Assembly: GCA_017853885.1 (NCBI GenBank)
Contig: JAFMIR010000002.1
Coordinates: forward strand, 1-64,000
Length of the DNA: 64,000 nucleotides
From: Prosthecobacter sp.
Lineage (GTDB): Bacteria > Verrucomicrobiota > Verrucomicrobiia > Verrucomicrobiales > Verrucomicrobiaceae
Reading direction: 5' to 3'
In this document: positions 25,524 through 34,058 of the stretch, piece after piece
How the letters are laid out: the number at the start of each line of letters is the position of its first letter
Position numbering within the stretch: the first letter of the stretch is position 1
Made by a program: the position numbers and the translations under genes
The notes under the pieces: model-generated
Told to the model about the DNA's origin: nothing
The model's input: the letters and a program-made list of their open reading frames with translations, nothing else
The model's database searches: none

Positions 25524-26278
25524 GGGGCTTCTGGGTGATGCTCAAAAAAGAGTTGCGGATGTTCTTCGTTTCACCGGTTGCCTTTGTGGTTTTGGCGCTG
25601 GTAATGGTGTTAAACGGATTCGCCTTTCGCGCGGCGCTAGCAATCTTGGAGAGCGCTCCAAGCGAGGGCAGTATCGTGACCTGGACTTTTCAGCCTCAGT
25701 GGTTCTGGCTATCGTATTTCTTTGTCTTTCCGCTGCTGACGATGCGTTCTTTTGCTGAGGAGCGCCGTCTTGGAACTTTTGAAACCTTGTTCACGGCTCC
25801 GGTGCGTGCATGGCAGGTAGTCGCGGCTAAGTTTATGGCTGCTTGGCTCATCTACGCGCTGCTTTGGCTGCCAAGCTTCATTAATTTTCGCATCGCTCAT
25901 TGGGTGACGGCTGGCATGGTTGAACTGCCTGCGGGCACAATGGGTGGTTCTTACATCATTCTGATGGCGATGGGCATGTTCAATCTGGCGATGGGCGTCT
26001 TTGCCTCATCACTCACGCGCAACCAAATCGTGGCGGCCATCTTAAGCTTCACTCTGAGTCTGACCCATTTCATGCTGGGTGTTTTTGTGATGGTCATAGG
26101 TCGTAAGCTCTCAGACTCAATCGTGGACATTGTAGCTTACTTTGCGAGTGCGGAGCACATTCGCATCTTCACTTCTGGCCTTATCGACACGCGTCCGCTG
26201 ATTTATTACACAAGCCTTACGCTTTTATTCCTGTCATTCACGCATCAAGTGGTGGAGTTTCGCCGCTGGAAGCCCTGA
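25520..26278 (+). CDS. ABC-2-type permease (GldF-like)
   Basis: This inner-membrane protein has 252 residues and six predicted helices: 15-35 (FVSPVAFVVLALVMVLNGFAF), about 60-76, about 100-120 after ERRLGTFETLFTAPVRAW, about 140-165, 175-200 and the last at about 220-237. The SFAEERRLGTFETLFTAPV loop is the cytoplasmic coupling segment typical of ABC-2 permeases. Start is the ATG overlapping the ATPase stop by 4 bp; the next gene follows after 4 bp. It forms the membrane channel for the ATPase encoded by 24564-25523. Confidence 0.95.
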   Translation: MRGFWVMLKKELRMFFVSPVAFVVLALVMVLNGFAFRAALAILESAPSEGSIVTWTFQPQWFWLSYFFVFPLLTMRSFAEERRLGTFETLFTAPVRAWQVVAAKFMAAWLIYALLWLPSFINFRIAHWVTAGMVELPAGTMGGSYIILMAMGMFNLAMGVFASSLTRNQIVAAILSFTLSLTHFMLGVFVMVIGRKLSDSIVDIVAYFASAEHIRIFTSGLIDTRPLIYYTSLTLLFLSFTHQVVEFRRWKP

Positions 26279-26282
26279 GATC

Positions 26283-27794
26283 ATGCCTGACGAGACCGGC
26301 CATCACGATCCAATCCTCTCCACCAACGCCAAGGTGGATGCAATGCCGCGACGAATCGGCATTGGCATCAATGTGCTCATGCAGGTGATATTCTGCCTAG
26401 CGATCTTCGTGGGGGTGAACCGCTTGAACTATCTTTACTATTCACGCTTCGATTTGAGCCCGGCACAAAACTTCACCTTGAGCGAGGCCACGCTGAACTA
26501 CTTGGGCAAGCTGACTCGCGATGTGGAGATTTATATGGTTTTCGCGCGTGACTCAAAGCTCTATGGTGAGGTGCAGATGTTGCTAGAAGAGTATCGGCTC
26601 CATGGCAAGCAACGTATCCGACTTCGTTCCATTGACCCGCTGCGGGATATCGAGCGAGCGGAAAATCTCAAAAATCGCACAGGGCTGTCATTAACGCAAA
26701 ACGGTGTTCTAATCCTCGCCGGCGCCAATAAACGATTCATCACTGAGGATGAACTGGCTGTGCGTGAGACAGGCACAAGCACGAACAAGCAGATCATTGA
26801 ATTCCGTGGTGAAGATGCCGTGACATCTGCGCTCGTGAGCGTGATGGAGGGTCGGGTGAGAAACTTCTATTTCATCATGGGTAAGGGTTCTCGCTCTGAC
26901 AGCGCCATCAATGATTCTCTGGCTGTTCTTCAGGAGATTGGTCAGCAGCTCAATTTCAACGTTCTTCCGCTGAACCTGAGTGATGTGACAGCCCTTACTA
27001 CGCATGCGGACGGTATACTTCTCCTCGGCTGTCGTTACGACCTGAATGAGCGTGAGATTCAAATGCTTGATGACTATTGGAACGGAAGTCGTGCTGGATT
27101 GTTGATGCTACTGGATCCAGGTCGTAGCACAAAGAACCTCGATCAATGGCTGACAAGCGTTGGCGTTAAGCCACGCGGTGATCGCGTCATCATGGCGCTG
27201 AGCACGAGCACGGGGCCCAAGAAAGATTTCAGCGTGCAGGCAGAATTTGCTCGCGATGTCAGCTTTACCCAGCATTTGGCTAACAGTGCCACGACACTTG
27301 CCGGTCAAACCGAGTCTTTGAATCTTTATGGTGCTGACGACCCCATGCTGAAGGATAAGTCCGTGCGTGTCAGACCAGTCATGAAAGCGGCGTCTCCATT
27401 TTGGGGTGAGACGCAGTTTTATGATGATTTACCGGTGCCTGATGAGAATGAAGATACTCTTCCACCCATCTATGTCGGGGCAAGTGTGGAACGCGGGATG
27501 AGTGCAGACGCCGGAAAAAATGCTGACAGTTCACGCATGGTTGTCGTTGGTAATCCGACTCTTTTGGATAAGACGACGATGCTGGCGGTGAACCGTGATT
27601 TTGTTGCAGCGAGTTTAAACTGGATCATCAATCGGGAAAATCAGATCGGCATCACCTCCAAACCCCGGAAGTCTTATCGCATCCAGCTCACACCGCGGCA
27701 GAGTCATGTGATTTTCTGGCTCACCTCGGTGAGCATGCCTGCTCTGGTGTTGTTGACTGGGCTAATGGTCTGGGCGGGGCGACGTGCTGCCTAG
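26283..27794 (+). CDS. GldG-type ABC-associated periplasmic/membrane protein (PF09822)
   Basis: The protein has 503 residues. A membrane helix at about 25-48 (INVLMQVIFCLAIFVGVNRLN) is followed by the family's long extracytoplasmic domain: YYSRFDLSPAQNFTLSEATLNYLGKL (the 'D-S-x(n)-LS' start), VEIYMVFARDSKLYGEVQMLLEEY, GEDAVTSALVSVMEGRV, LLGCRYDLNEREIQMLDDY and SLNWIINRENQIGITSKP near the C-terminal helix (VIFWLTSVSMPALVLLTGLMVW). GldG-like proteins accompany ABC-2 exporters and are thought to handle the exported substrate outside the membrane. The start lies only 4 bp after the permease stop, so the operon is tight; 24 bp separate it from the next gene. Confidence 0.92.
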   Translation: MPDETGHHDPILSTNAKVDAMPRRIGIGINVLMQVIFCLAIFVGVNRLNYLYYSRFDLSPAQNFTLSEATLNYLGKLTRDVEIYMVFARDSKLYGEVQMLLEEYRLHGKQRIRLRSIDPLRDIERAENLKNRTGLSLTQNGVLILAGANKRFITEDELAVRETGTSTNKQIIEFRGEDAVTSALVSVMEGRVRNFYFIMGKGSRSDSAINDSLAVLQEIGQQLNFNVLPLNLSDVTALTTHADGILLLGCRYDLNEREIQMLDDYWNGSRAGLLMLLDPGRSTKNLDQWLTSVGVKPRGDRVIMALSTSTGPKKDFSVQAEFARDVSFTQHLANSATTLAGQTESLNLYGADDPMLKDKSVRVRPVMKAASPFWGETQFYDDLPVPDENEDTLPPIYVGASVERGMSADAGKNADSSRMVVVGNPTLLDKTTMLAVNRDFVAASLNWIINRENQIGITSKPRKSYRIQLTPRQSHVIFWLTSVSMPALVLLTGLMVWAGRRAA

Positions 27795-27818
27795 TATAAC
27801 TTCGAGCTTTAAAGCCTG

Positions 27819-29663
27819 ATGAACTCACGAACAACGATTCTGCTCTTTGTAGCCGTGCTGGCGCTAGGTGCCCTGATCTTGGGTGTTGAACGTTATTTTC
27901 CTTCAGCGGTGCAACTCCGCGCGATGCGCCGGGGACCCTCTCGTGTGGATCGTGAAAAAGTCACTCTAGTAGAGATAACGGATTCGTCTGGCACAGTCAC
28001 CTCACTGAAAAAGTCTATAAAAGGGTGGGAAACCGCCCAAGACATCGCTGATCCCCAAAAAGTCGCTCTACTCATCGAGGCGCTCGATTCCGTGGAGTGG
28101 GTTGAAAGGGTGAATAAAGAGGAGTTTGATGCCAAAGAATGGTCGAAGACGGGTCTCGACAAACCTACTCACAAGGTCAGACTACTGTCGGATTCGAACG
28201 TTGTGCATGAATGCTGGTTTGGCAGTGCCTCCGTGTTCGAGGGGGGCTTTTACATTGGCATGCCGCAAATGGTAGGTCGTGATTCCGGTAGTATGGCTTG
28301 GTATGTGGCCCGGACACTGGCTCCTCCACTCTTGCAACTCCCACCATCGGCGTGGCGTGATTCGAAGCTCGTGCGTGTCTCTGCGGAGACGATCACGCGC
28401 TTGACTTTGACTCAGCCGGGCGGTCAAATCGAGCTCTTTCGCGAAAGTGAGCACCTACCATGGGTGCTTTTGAGGCCACTCAAGACACGGGCTAGCAAAG
28501 AACGCGTGAATGAACTGCTCTCCGCTCTGCTGAACATCGAGATCATAGATGCCAAAGATCCCTCTGTTTCAGTTGCGGCGAAGGTCGTGGCACAAGCTCC
28601 CGCCGCCGACGAATTAAAAATTCATTTGGAGACGATTGAAAAAGAACGCTTTTACGATTTGAGCATCAAAAAGCCAGCTTCGGAAAAAGAGAGCTCCTCC
28701 ACGGCGACCACCAGCCACCGGCCGCAAGTATTCACGGTTTCCGCGAAAAATTTGGCCCGTCTTTGGGTGGAGCCCAATGTGCTTCGTGACAATATTTTGG
28801 CGCAGATCAATGCGGATGCATTGAAGACGATTACCATCACCAGCCAGTCTTTTCCGAGAGTGCAGCTGCGCAATGATGAGGGTAGCTGGCTTCTGGAGCG
28901 TCACGGCAGGTGGGATGGTGCTAATGGCGAGCGTATGGCCCGCATGCTTCATGCTCTTAACACACATGAAATCATCGAATTCAGTGCGGACACCGCTGCA
29001 GACCTTGCCCCATTTGGTCTCGATAAGCCCTTTCAAACCCTTTCATGGACTTATCCCCAGTTTAAGCCGGTCACATTGCATTTCGGAGCCAATGCAGACA
29101 GTACCCAGTTTTACGCCAAGTACGAAAACGAGCCCTTCGTGTATCGTGTTGACCCTTCTCTCCTACCATCTATTCCTCCGGATGTGATCAAATGGAAGGG
29201 CCTTGGTGCCTTGCGATTCTCTACATTTGCTCTCCGACGTATCACTCTTTCGCTTGGTCCAGCAGCCCCCTTGGTGATGAACCATGATCCAGAGACTGCG
29301 CAGTGGACGGCAACCCGAGCCGGCAAAGACATCACAGCCGATCTTGATCGTGTCAAAGCCGATCGCATGGCTGGTATGTTAGCTAAGTTTTCGGTTCAAG
29401 ATTGGTCAGCCAGCCGCAGTGAGGCCATCCAAGCGCTCAAGACACCTTACTTGCGCATTCAAATCGTGCTTGGCGAACCTGGGCGAGCCGATGGTGCCGT
29501 GCGTGAGACGAATTTGATTTTCTCGCCTACACAGCCCAATGCCGATACTGCTTTCTTTTATGGGCAGATTGAAGGTGATCCTGACATTTTTTATGTCAGT
29601 CGGAAGTCACTGCTTGAGTTGGTGGCATCACCTTTTCGTGACAAAACTAGTAGTGGCAAGTGA
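27819..29663 (+). CDS. DUF4340 protein, ABC-operon partner
   Basis: Membrane-anchored protein of 614 residues: a helix at 7-23 (TILLFVAVLALGALILGV) and then a periplasmic region built of repeated DUF4340-like units. The first unit (WETAQDIADPQKVALLIEALDSVEWVERV, then the TGLDKPTHKVRL strand) and the later ones (AATGRVL-free, GSWLLERHGRWDGANGERMARMLHALNTHEIIEF) follow the family's 'W-x(n)-L-V-D-A-L' pattern. It closes the operon 24 bp after the GldG-type gene and ends at 29663. DUF4340 genes very often follow GldG-type genes, so the two presumably work together; the activity is unknown. Confidence 0.9.
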   Translation: MNSRTTILLFVAVLALGALILGVERYFPSAVQLRAMRRGPSRVDREKVTLVEITDSSGTVTSLKKSIKGWETAQDIADPQKVALLIEALDSVEWVERVNKEEFDAKEWSKTGLDKPTHKVRLLSDSNVVHECWFGSASVFEGGFYIGMPQMVGRDSGSMAWYVARTLAPPLLQLPPSAWRDSKLVRVSAETITRLTLTQPGGQIELFRESEHLPWVLLRPLKTRASKERVNELLSALLNIEIIDAKDPSVSVAAKVVAQAPAADELKIHLETIEKERFYDLSIKKPASEKESSSTATTSHRPQVFTVSAKNLARLWVEPNVLRDNILAQINADALKTITITSQSFPRVQLRNDEGSWLLERHGRWDGANGERMARMLHALNTHEIIEFSADTAADLAPFGLDKPFQTLSWTYPQFKPVTLHFGANADSTQFYAKYENEPFVYRVDPSLLPSIPPDVIKWKGLGALRFSTFALRRITLSLGPAAPLVMNHDPETAQWTATRAGKDITADLDRVKADRMAGMLAKFSVQDWSASRSEAIQALKTPYLRIQIVLGEPGRADGAVRETNLIFSPTQPNADTAFFYGQIEGDPDIFYVSRKSLLELVASPFRDKTSSGK

Positions 29664-29975
29664 CCACGCGAGGGCTTGCTGAACGCTTTCAGAATGGAAT
29701 CATTCAAGGCTCTGTTCTTTTTGCTCGTCACTTTTCATCCGCTATATGTTGTTGGGGTTATTTCATGCGCGCAGAATTCTCATGCTGCAGGTGCTTGAAG
29801 ATGATTTTCTGTGTTCCGATGGAGGCAACTCGCAAAATTCAGCTGATGCTCGACAGAAAAAGGGCGGATAGTGCCACGCCATGCTTTTGTGCGATACAAT
29901 GATTACAAGCGATAATCGCAGGATAAGACACATATTTTGCATGATGCTGCATAGGGGTCTGACGTATAGACCAGT
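29664..29975. other. Gap before the DUF1501 gene, 312 bp; possible gene remnant
   Basis: No intact gene. A 34-codon frame at 29694-29798 encodes a signal-peptide-like segment (MESFKALFFLLVTFHPLYVV) and stops. PSD1-type genes usually sit just upstream of DUF1501 genes, so this could be the leftover N-terminus of one, but the similarity is too slight to call. Confidence 0.3.
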
Positions 29976-31394
29976 ATGAAAGACACATTTCAATTTTCTC
30001 GCCGGGAGATGCTTGCACGTGCGGGTGGTGGTATGGGTATCTTGGCCTTCGCTTCCATGCTTGAAGCGGCAAAGAATCCGTTCGCGCCGAAAATACCCAT
30101 GCAAGTCGGCGGCAAGGCAAAGTCAGTGATCTGGATTTTTACCAATGGTGGTCCATCGCAGGTTGATACTTGGGACTTCAAACCTGAACTTTCCAAGCGT
30201 GATGGCAAATCCCTCGAAGGATTTGATCCGAAGACGGGTTTTTTCCCTGGCTCAGTGGGTGGGTTGATGAAATCGCCTTTCGGATTCAAGCAATACGGTT
30301 CCAGTGGAACGTGGTGCAGTGATCTGTTTCCGAAGACGGCGATGCATGTGGATAAAATGTGCTTCATCCATAGCTGCTGGACAGGTTCCAATAATCACTC
30401 GCCCGCTCTTTTCATGATGAACACCGGCACTACGCGGATGGGTTATCCTTGTGTGGGATCGTGGGTAACATATGGTCTCGGTAGCGAGAGTGATTCACTG
30501 CCGAGTTTTGTGGTGATGAGCGATCCACTGAATCGCGGGCTACCCAAAGGCAGTGCTGCAAACTGGGGGGCAGGTTTTCTTCCAAGCGTTTACCAAGGCA
30601 CTTGGTTAAAACCTAGAGGCTCCCCGATCGACAATCTGGCCATCCCAGCCTCGTTGACGCCGCAGCGTCAGCGCGAACAGCTCAATCTCATGGCAAAGTT
30701 AAATCGTGAGTCTATGCTTGGGTCAGCCATTGAGAGTGAGTTGAATGCTCGCATCGAGAGCTTTGAGCTTGCCTATCGAATGCAAACCGCTGCACCGGAG
30801 GCCTTTGCTGTTAAGGAAGAGCCTGAGCACATTCGCAAGCTATACGGCGTAGACCTAAAACACTGCGGGCACTTCGCTTCCCAGTGCCTCACGGCAAGGC
30901 GCATGGTGGAAAGGGGAGTGCGTTTCATCCAGATTTACAGTGGCGGCATGGAGAACCAACAAAGTTGGGACGGACACCGTGACATTTGGGGCAATCACAG
31001 TGGCTTTGCTGCCGAGAGTGATCAGCCTGTGGCTGCACTGATCAGCGATCTGGAGCAGCGCGGTCTTCTTGATCAGACGCTGGTGATTTGGGGCGGGGAG
31101 TTTGGTCGTCTGCCTATCGCTCAAAAAGGAGCGCAGCCTGGTCGCGATCACAATCCGCATGCTTTTACGGTTTGGATGTGTGGCGGTGGTCTAAAGGGGG
31201 GCTACCATCACGGGGAGTCGGACGAGATTGGATTCAAGGCGGTGGTGGATCGTGTGAGTGTGCATGACCTGCATGCGACCTTATTGGCTGCTGCGGGACT
31301 GGACCACGAACGTCTGACCTTCAAGTTTCAAGGTCTTGATCAGCGCCTGACAGGTGTCGAGAATCCGAAGGTGGTGAAGCAATTATTTGCGTGA
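29976..31394 (+). CDS. DUF1501 secreted protein
   Basis: The protein has 472 residues. The N-terminus (FSRREMLARAGGGMGILAFASML) is a twin-arginine-type signal. Core DUF1501 motifs: IWIFTNGGPSQVDTWDFKPEL, LFPKTAMHVDKMCFIHSC, SPALFMMNTGTTRMGYPCVGSWV, WDGHRDIWGNH, VIWGGEFGRLPIAQ and GRDHNPHAFTVWMCGGGLKGGYHHGESDEIG. The fold is of the alkaline-phosphatase/sulfatase superfamily, and the conserved Asp/His/Arg set (DTW, GEFGR, GRDHNP) suggests a metal-dependent hydrolase, but activity has not been shown for the family. It is usually the partner of a PSD1 protein; here none is adjacent. It ends 3 bp before the convergent gene at 31398. Confidence 0.95.
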   Translation: MKDTFQFSRREMLARAGGGMGILAFASMLEAAKNPFAPKIPMQVGGKAKSVIWIFTNGGPSQVDTWDFKPELSKRDGKSLEGFDPKTGFFPGSVGGLMKSPFGFKQYGSSGTWCSDLFPKTAMHVDKMCFIHSCWTGSNNHSPALFMMNTGTTRMGYPCVGSWVTYGLGSESDSLPSFVVMSDPLNRGLPKGSAANWGAGFLPSVYQGTWLKPRGSPIDNLAIPASLTPQRQREQLNLMAKLNRESMLGSAIESELNARIESFELAYRMQTAAPEAFAVKEEPEHIRKLYGVDLKHCGHFASQCLTARRMVERGVRFIQIYSGGMENQQSWDGHRDIWGNHSGFAAESDQPVAALISDLEQRGLLDQTLVIWGGEFGRLPIAQKGAQPGRDHNPHAFTVWMCGGGLKGGYHHGESDEIGFKAVVDRVSVHDLHATLLAAAGLDHERLTFKFQGLDQRLTGVENPKVVKQLFA

Positions 31395-31397
31395 GCC

Positions 31398-32555
31398 TCA
31401 GAGCGTTTGGTGAATGCGTCCTAGGGCCATGAGAATGTAGCTTGTGGTCAGCACCGAATCGCTTTCCATCCAGCGGCCTTGATCATTGATCCATGAACCA
31501 TCACCTTTTTGAAGATTGAGCAGTTTGGAGGTTAGGCCCGCGCGCCAATCGATGGTCTTACCATCTTTTGTCTTGATGAAATCGACATCGGCAATCGTGA
31601 GAGCCTTGCTCATCGTGTGGTAGTAGTAAAAGAGGCCTTGGGCTCCGAGACCTGGATTCTCATCAAGAGTGTAATTGTTGCGCAGCCACTCGAGCACGGC
31701 CTGAACACGTTCATCTTTCTTATCGAGACCCGCATAGATGAAGCTCAGCAAGCCAGCGTAGCTGATACTACCATAGCTGCGCAAGGCTACGCGGCCATCC
31801 GGCAGCTCGACCTTGGCGCCGCGGGTTTCGGTTGGGTTGTAGATAAACCCGCCGGCGTCCGCTGGATCTTTGCTCACCCAGCTGGATTTGTTGCTCGCCG
31901 GGCGGTTCTGGCAGCGCTGGATGAAGTCAATGGCTGCGGCGTAGTTGAGTTGAGGCTCGTTCTTGGCGGCATCACCCTTATCTGCAAGGAGCGATTGGGC
32001 ATAGTAGAGCGCTTCAAGTGCGAACGTGGTGTTGGATAGGTCTGCGTGCGTGGCTTTTTCCTCGCCATAACCAATTCCACCATCGGTGGGTGCGTCGTTT
32101 TTACCTTTTTCGTCGAGATCGAGTTGGCGAGTGACGAGGTAACGCCGAGCTTTGAGCATGATCTGTTCGTTCTCCGGTTTTGGATTGAGCATCAGTGCGG
32201 TGAGGGCGATAGCAGTGTTATAGGTGGCGCGTGCCTTGATGGTGATGGAGCCATCAGGCTTGGCTTGGCTGAGTAAGTAGCGTGTGGCGATCTCGACCTC
32301 TGCTGGCACGTCATCACCTATCTTGCGATTGGGATCGAGCATGAAACTGGCGATGGCCAGACCTGTCATGGCCACAGGTTCGGCCTCCCCCCACTGGCCG
32401 GTCTGTTTGTTCTGCGTCCGACGCAGAAAATTCAGTCCGCGCTCCACACTTAGACGCAGTTCTTGTTTGAGAGATTCATGACGCGGGGCCTGGGTGTTGG
32501 CCTGACCCAAAGCGCAAACGGAGGAGGTGATAAATAGAAGGGTGAAGAATCTCAT
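31398..32555 (-). CDS. Secreted prenyltransferase/squalene-cyclase-repeat protein
   Basis: The protein has 385 residues with a signal peptide at 1-19. The rest is an alpha/alpha toroid of the terpene-cyclase/prenyltransferase type, with repeats such as ERGLNFLRRTQNKQTGQWGEAEPVAMTGLAIASFML, DRGIGYGEEKATHADLSNTTFALEALYYAQ, SYGSISYAGLLSFIYAGLDKKD and LTSKLLNLQKGDGSWINDQGRWMESDSVLTTSYILMALG. The repeats carry QxxxGxW-like QW motifs (TGQWGEA, DGSWIND) but lack the DxDD motif of true squalene cyclases, so it is more likely a binding protein or a hydrolase of unknown substrate. Convergent with the DUF1501 gene with a 3-bp gap, typical of tight packing. Confidence 0.85.
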   Translation of the reverse strand: MRFFTLLFITSSVCALGQANTQAPRHESLKQELRLSVERGLNFLRRTQNKQTGQWGEAEPVAMTGLAIASFMLDPNRKIGDDVPAEVEIATRYLLSQAKPDGSITIKARATYNTAIALTALMLNPKPENEQIMLKARRYLVTRQLDLDEKGKNDAPTDGGIGYGEEKATHADLSNTTFALEALYYAQSLLADKGDAAKNEPQLNYAAAIDFIQRCQNRPASNKSSWVSKDPADAGGFIYNPTETRGAKVELPDGRVALRSYGSISYAGLLSFIYAGLDKKDERVQAVLEWLRNNYTLDENPGLGAQGLFYYYHTMSKALTIADVDFIKTKDGKTIDWRAGLTSKLLNLQKGDGSWINDQGRWMESDSVLTTSYILMALGRIHQTL

Positions 32556-32735
32556 GCCTCCAAGGGAGGTTGGAAGAACACGCCGTCAATGACCAAGGTA
32601 TGAGGCTTATGCATGTGGACCAATCTTGATCAGTCTTATGCTTCGATGGCTGCTATTTGACCGCAAGGGCTTGATTAGTGTACAGAGCAACTGCGCGGGG
32701 GAAGAGCCGGCTGAGGGTTTCCTGTAGCGAGTCAG

Positions 32736-33449
32736 CTACGATTGTCTCATGCGTTTGGTGCGTAGGGCTAGCCAAGTAGCCACCAGAGCCATGCCGGAGA
32801 CCGTTAAAAAGATGCCAAGTTTATTTGAGCGTCCCATGGGTGTATTCGGGGAGTCCGCAGGTTCGGCATCCTGAGCTTCAATAACGGCTGGGGGGGGGGT
32901 GCGCGGCTGCCAGGTTTTCAGGTCTAAGACATAGCTGGTTTCGGAAGGGAAAAGCACTTGGAAGCGTTCCAGGACCGTGTTGCGAACAGCATTTCGCAGA
33001 AGGACGCTAAGTGAGCCAACCTTTGTCGCCTCGATGGAGAATCCGGTTGCGATTGATGGGAGTTTTAGATTGGATATCCCTGTCAGAACGACGACATCAT
33101 CATCATTCGTGAGAGGCATATTTTCATGCGTGGTGAAGTTCCACTCGAATACGGGGTTCAGGGCAGGGGCCCCATCTAGGAGGAAGCGCACAGTTTGGCG
33201 AATATAGTCACTAGCCTGAGCTTTCCATTTTGCCCGCTGGTCTGCGGATGTAAGAGTAAAGTCCGCTTGGGTTACAGACGGTGCCACGTTGGGGTCCGGT
33301 TCAAAACAGCGAGGATCGACCTCGGTGCGTATGCTGAGGCCGCCCTCACCGTCAAAAGAAGCGTAAATGGGGATTTCCGGGAGCGGATGAGCATGGGCTA
33401 GACCACAAATAGCGGCCGCAAATAGGGCTGAAAAGAGAGGGAGACGCAT
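32736..33449 (-). CDS. Exported membrane-anchored hypothetical protein with a 10-base C/G tract
   Basis: The ATG at 33449 gives 237 residues. Signal peptide at 1-20 (ending LAHA), then a beta-rich extracytoplasmic domain (IPIYASFDGEGGLSIRTEVDP, VVVLTGISNLKLPSIATGF), a short Pro-rich stretch at 184-187 (TPPP) and one C-terminal membrane helix (211-229, LGIFLTVSGMALVATWLAL) with a short basic tail. The mature N-terminus resembles that of HupE/UreJ-like proteins (HPLPEIPIYASF) but the six helices of those are absent. The TPPP codons include a run of ten C on the coding strand (32890-32899 on the plus strand), discussed as a finding. Function unknown. Confidence 0.8.
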   Translation of the reverse strand: MRLPLFSALFAAAICGLAHAHPLPEIPIYASFDGEGGLSIRTEVDPRCFEPDPNVAPSVTQADFTLTSADQRAKWKAQASDYIRQTVRFLLDGAPALNPVFEWNFTTHENMPLTNDDDVVVLTGISNLKLPSIATGFSIEATKVGSLSVLLRNAVRNTVLERFQVLFPSETSYVLDLKTWQPRTPPPAVIEAQDAEPADSPNTPMGRSNKLGIFLTVSGMALVATWLALRTKRMRQS

Positions 33450-33611
33450 GTTGCAGTCTGGCATGTGGGACGGCCCTTAAACGAGCTATTTTTGCCAATC
33501 CCACAAAATTTTGATAGTCAAAGCACACTTTAGCCGTGTTTAGTGCCTAATTCCGCGAATTTGGCATCCCCAAACCGGTTGTCACACGGAACCCTCCATC
33601 GAAACCAAACT

Positions 33612-33857
33612 ATGAAATCCATCCTCACCACCCTCGTGATCGCTGCCCTCGCTGCTCCTGCTTTCGCCGGCTGCGGTAAAACCGAAGACGTCACTGGCAA
33701 GCTCAAGAAGTTTGACTCTGAGAAGAAGGAAGTCACCATTGGCAGCAAGAGCTACAAGCTCGGCCCAGCAGCTTCTGTTGATGCCAAGCTTGTTGGCAAA
33801 AATGTGACCGCCAAAGTTGGGCATAACAAAGTTGAGTCCATCGCAGTCAAGGGCTGA
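33612..33857 (+). CDS. Small secreted protein, 81 aa
   Basis: A signal peptide (MKSILTTLVIAALAAPAFAG) is followed by about 60 residues with a simple strand-turn pattern: GCGKTEDVTGKLKKFDSEKK, EVTIGSKSYKLG, AKLVGKNVTAKVGHNK. It looks like a small beta-barrel or OB-like protein of the periplasm with no known family. Cys after the signal peptide (AFAGCG) might allow lipoprotein processing, but the lipobox is poor. It is followed by a very strong terminator at 33891-33917, so it is probably transcribed as a single, possibly abundant, mRNA. Codon use looks like that of a well-expressed gene. Confidence 0.85.
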   Translation: MKSILTTLVIAALAAPAFAGCGKTEDVTGKLKKFDSEKKEVTIGSKSYKLGPAASVDAKLVGKNVTAKVGHNKVESIAVKG

Positions 33858-33890
33858 TTCGAATTCCTATTCGGCATTCCACCATTTAAG

Positions 33891-33917
33891 CCCGGAGGCC
33901 ATCCTCCGGGTTTTTTT
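33891..33917 (+). terminator. Strong intrinsic terminator
   Basis: Perfect 8-bp stem CCCGGAGG/CCTCCGGG around CCAT, followed by seven T. It ends the transcript of the 33612-33857 gene. It is the clearest terminator in the window. Confidence 0.9.
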
Positions 33918-34058
33918 ATGTGCACTTGGGTTGGATCGAAAACCACCGAGGGTGACTTGTTTGAATCCAACCGTCTTATGCTGCGTGTCGATGATGGCAT
34001 CAGGTTCTCAATGGCACTGTCATGGCAAGGGAGGAACCTTGGTTCACGTTTTAAAGTG

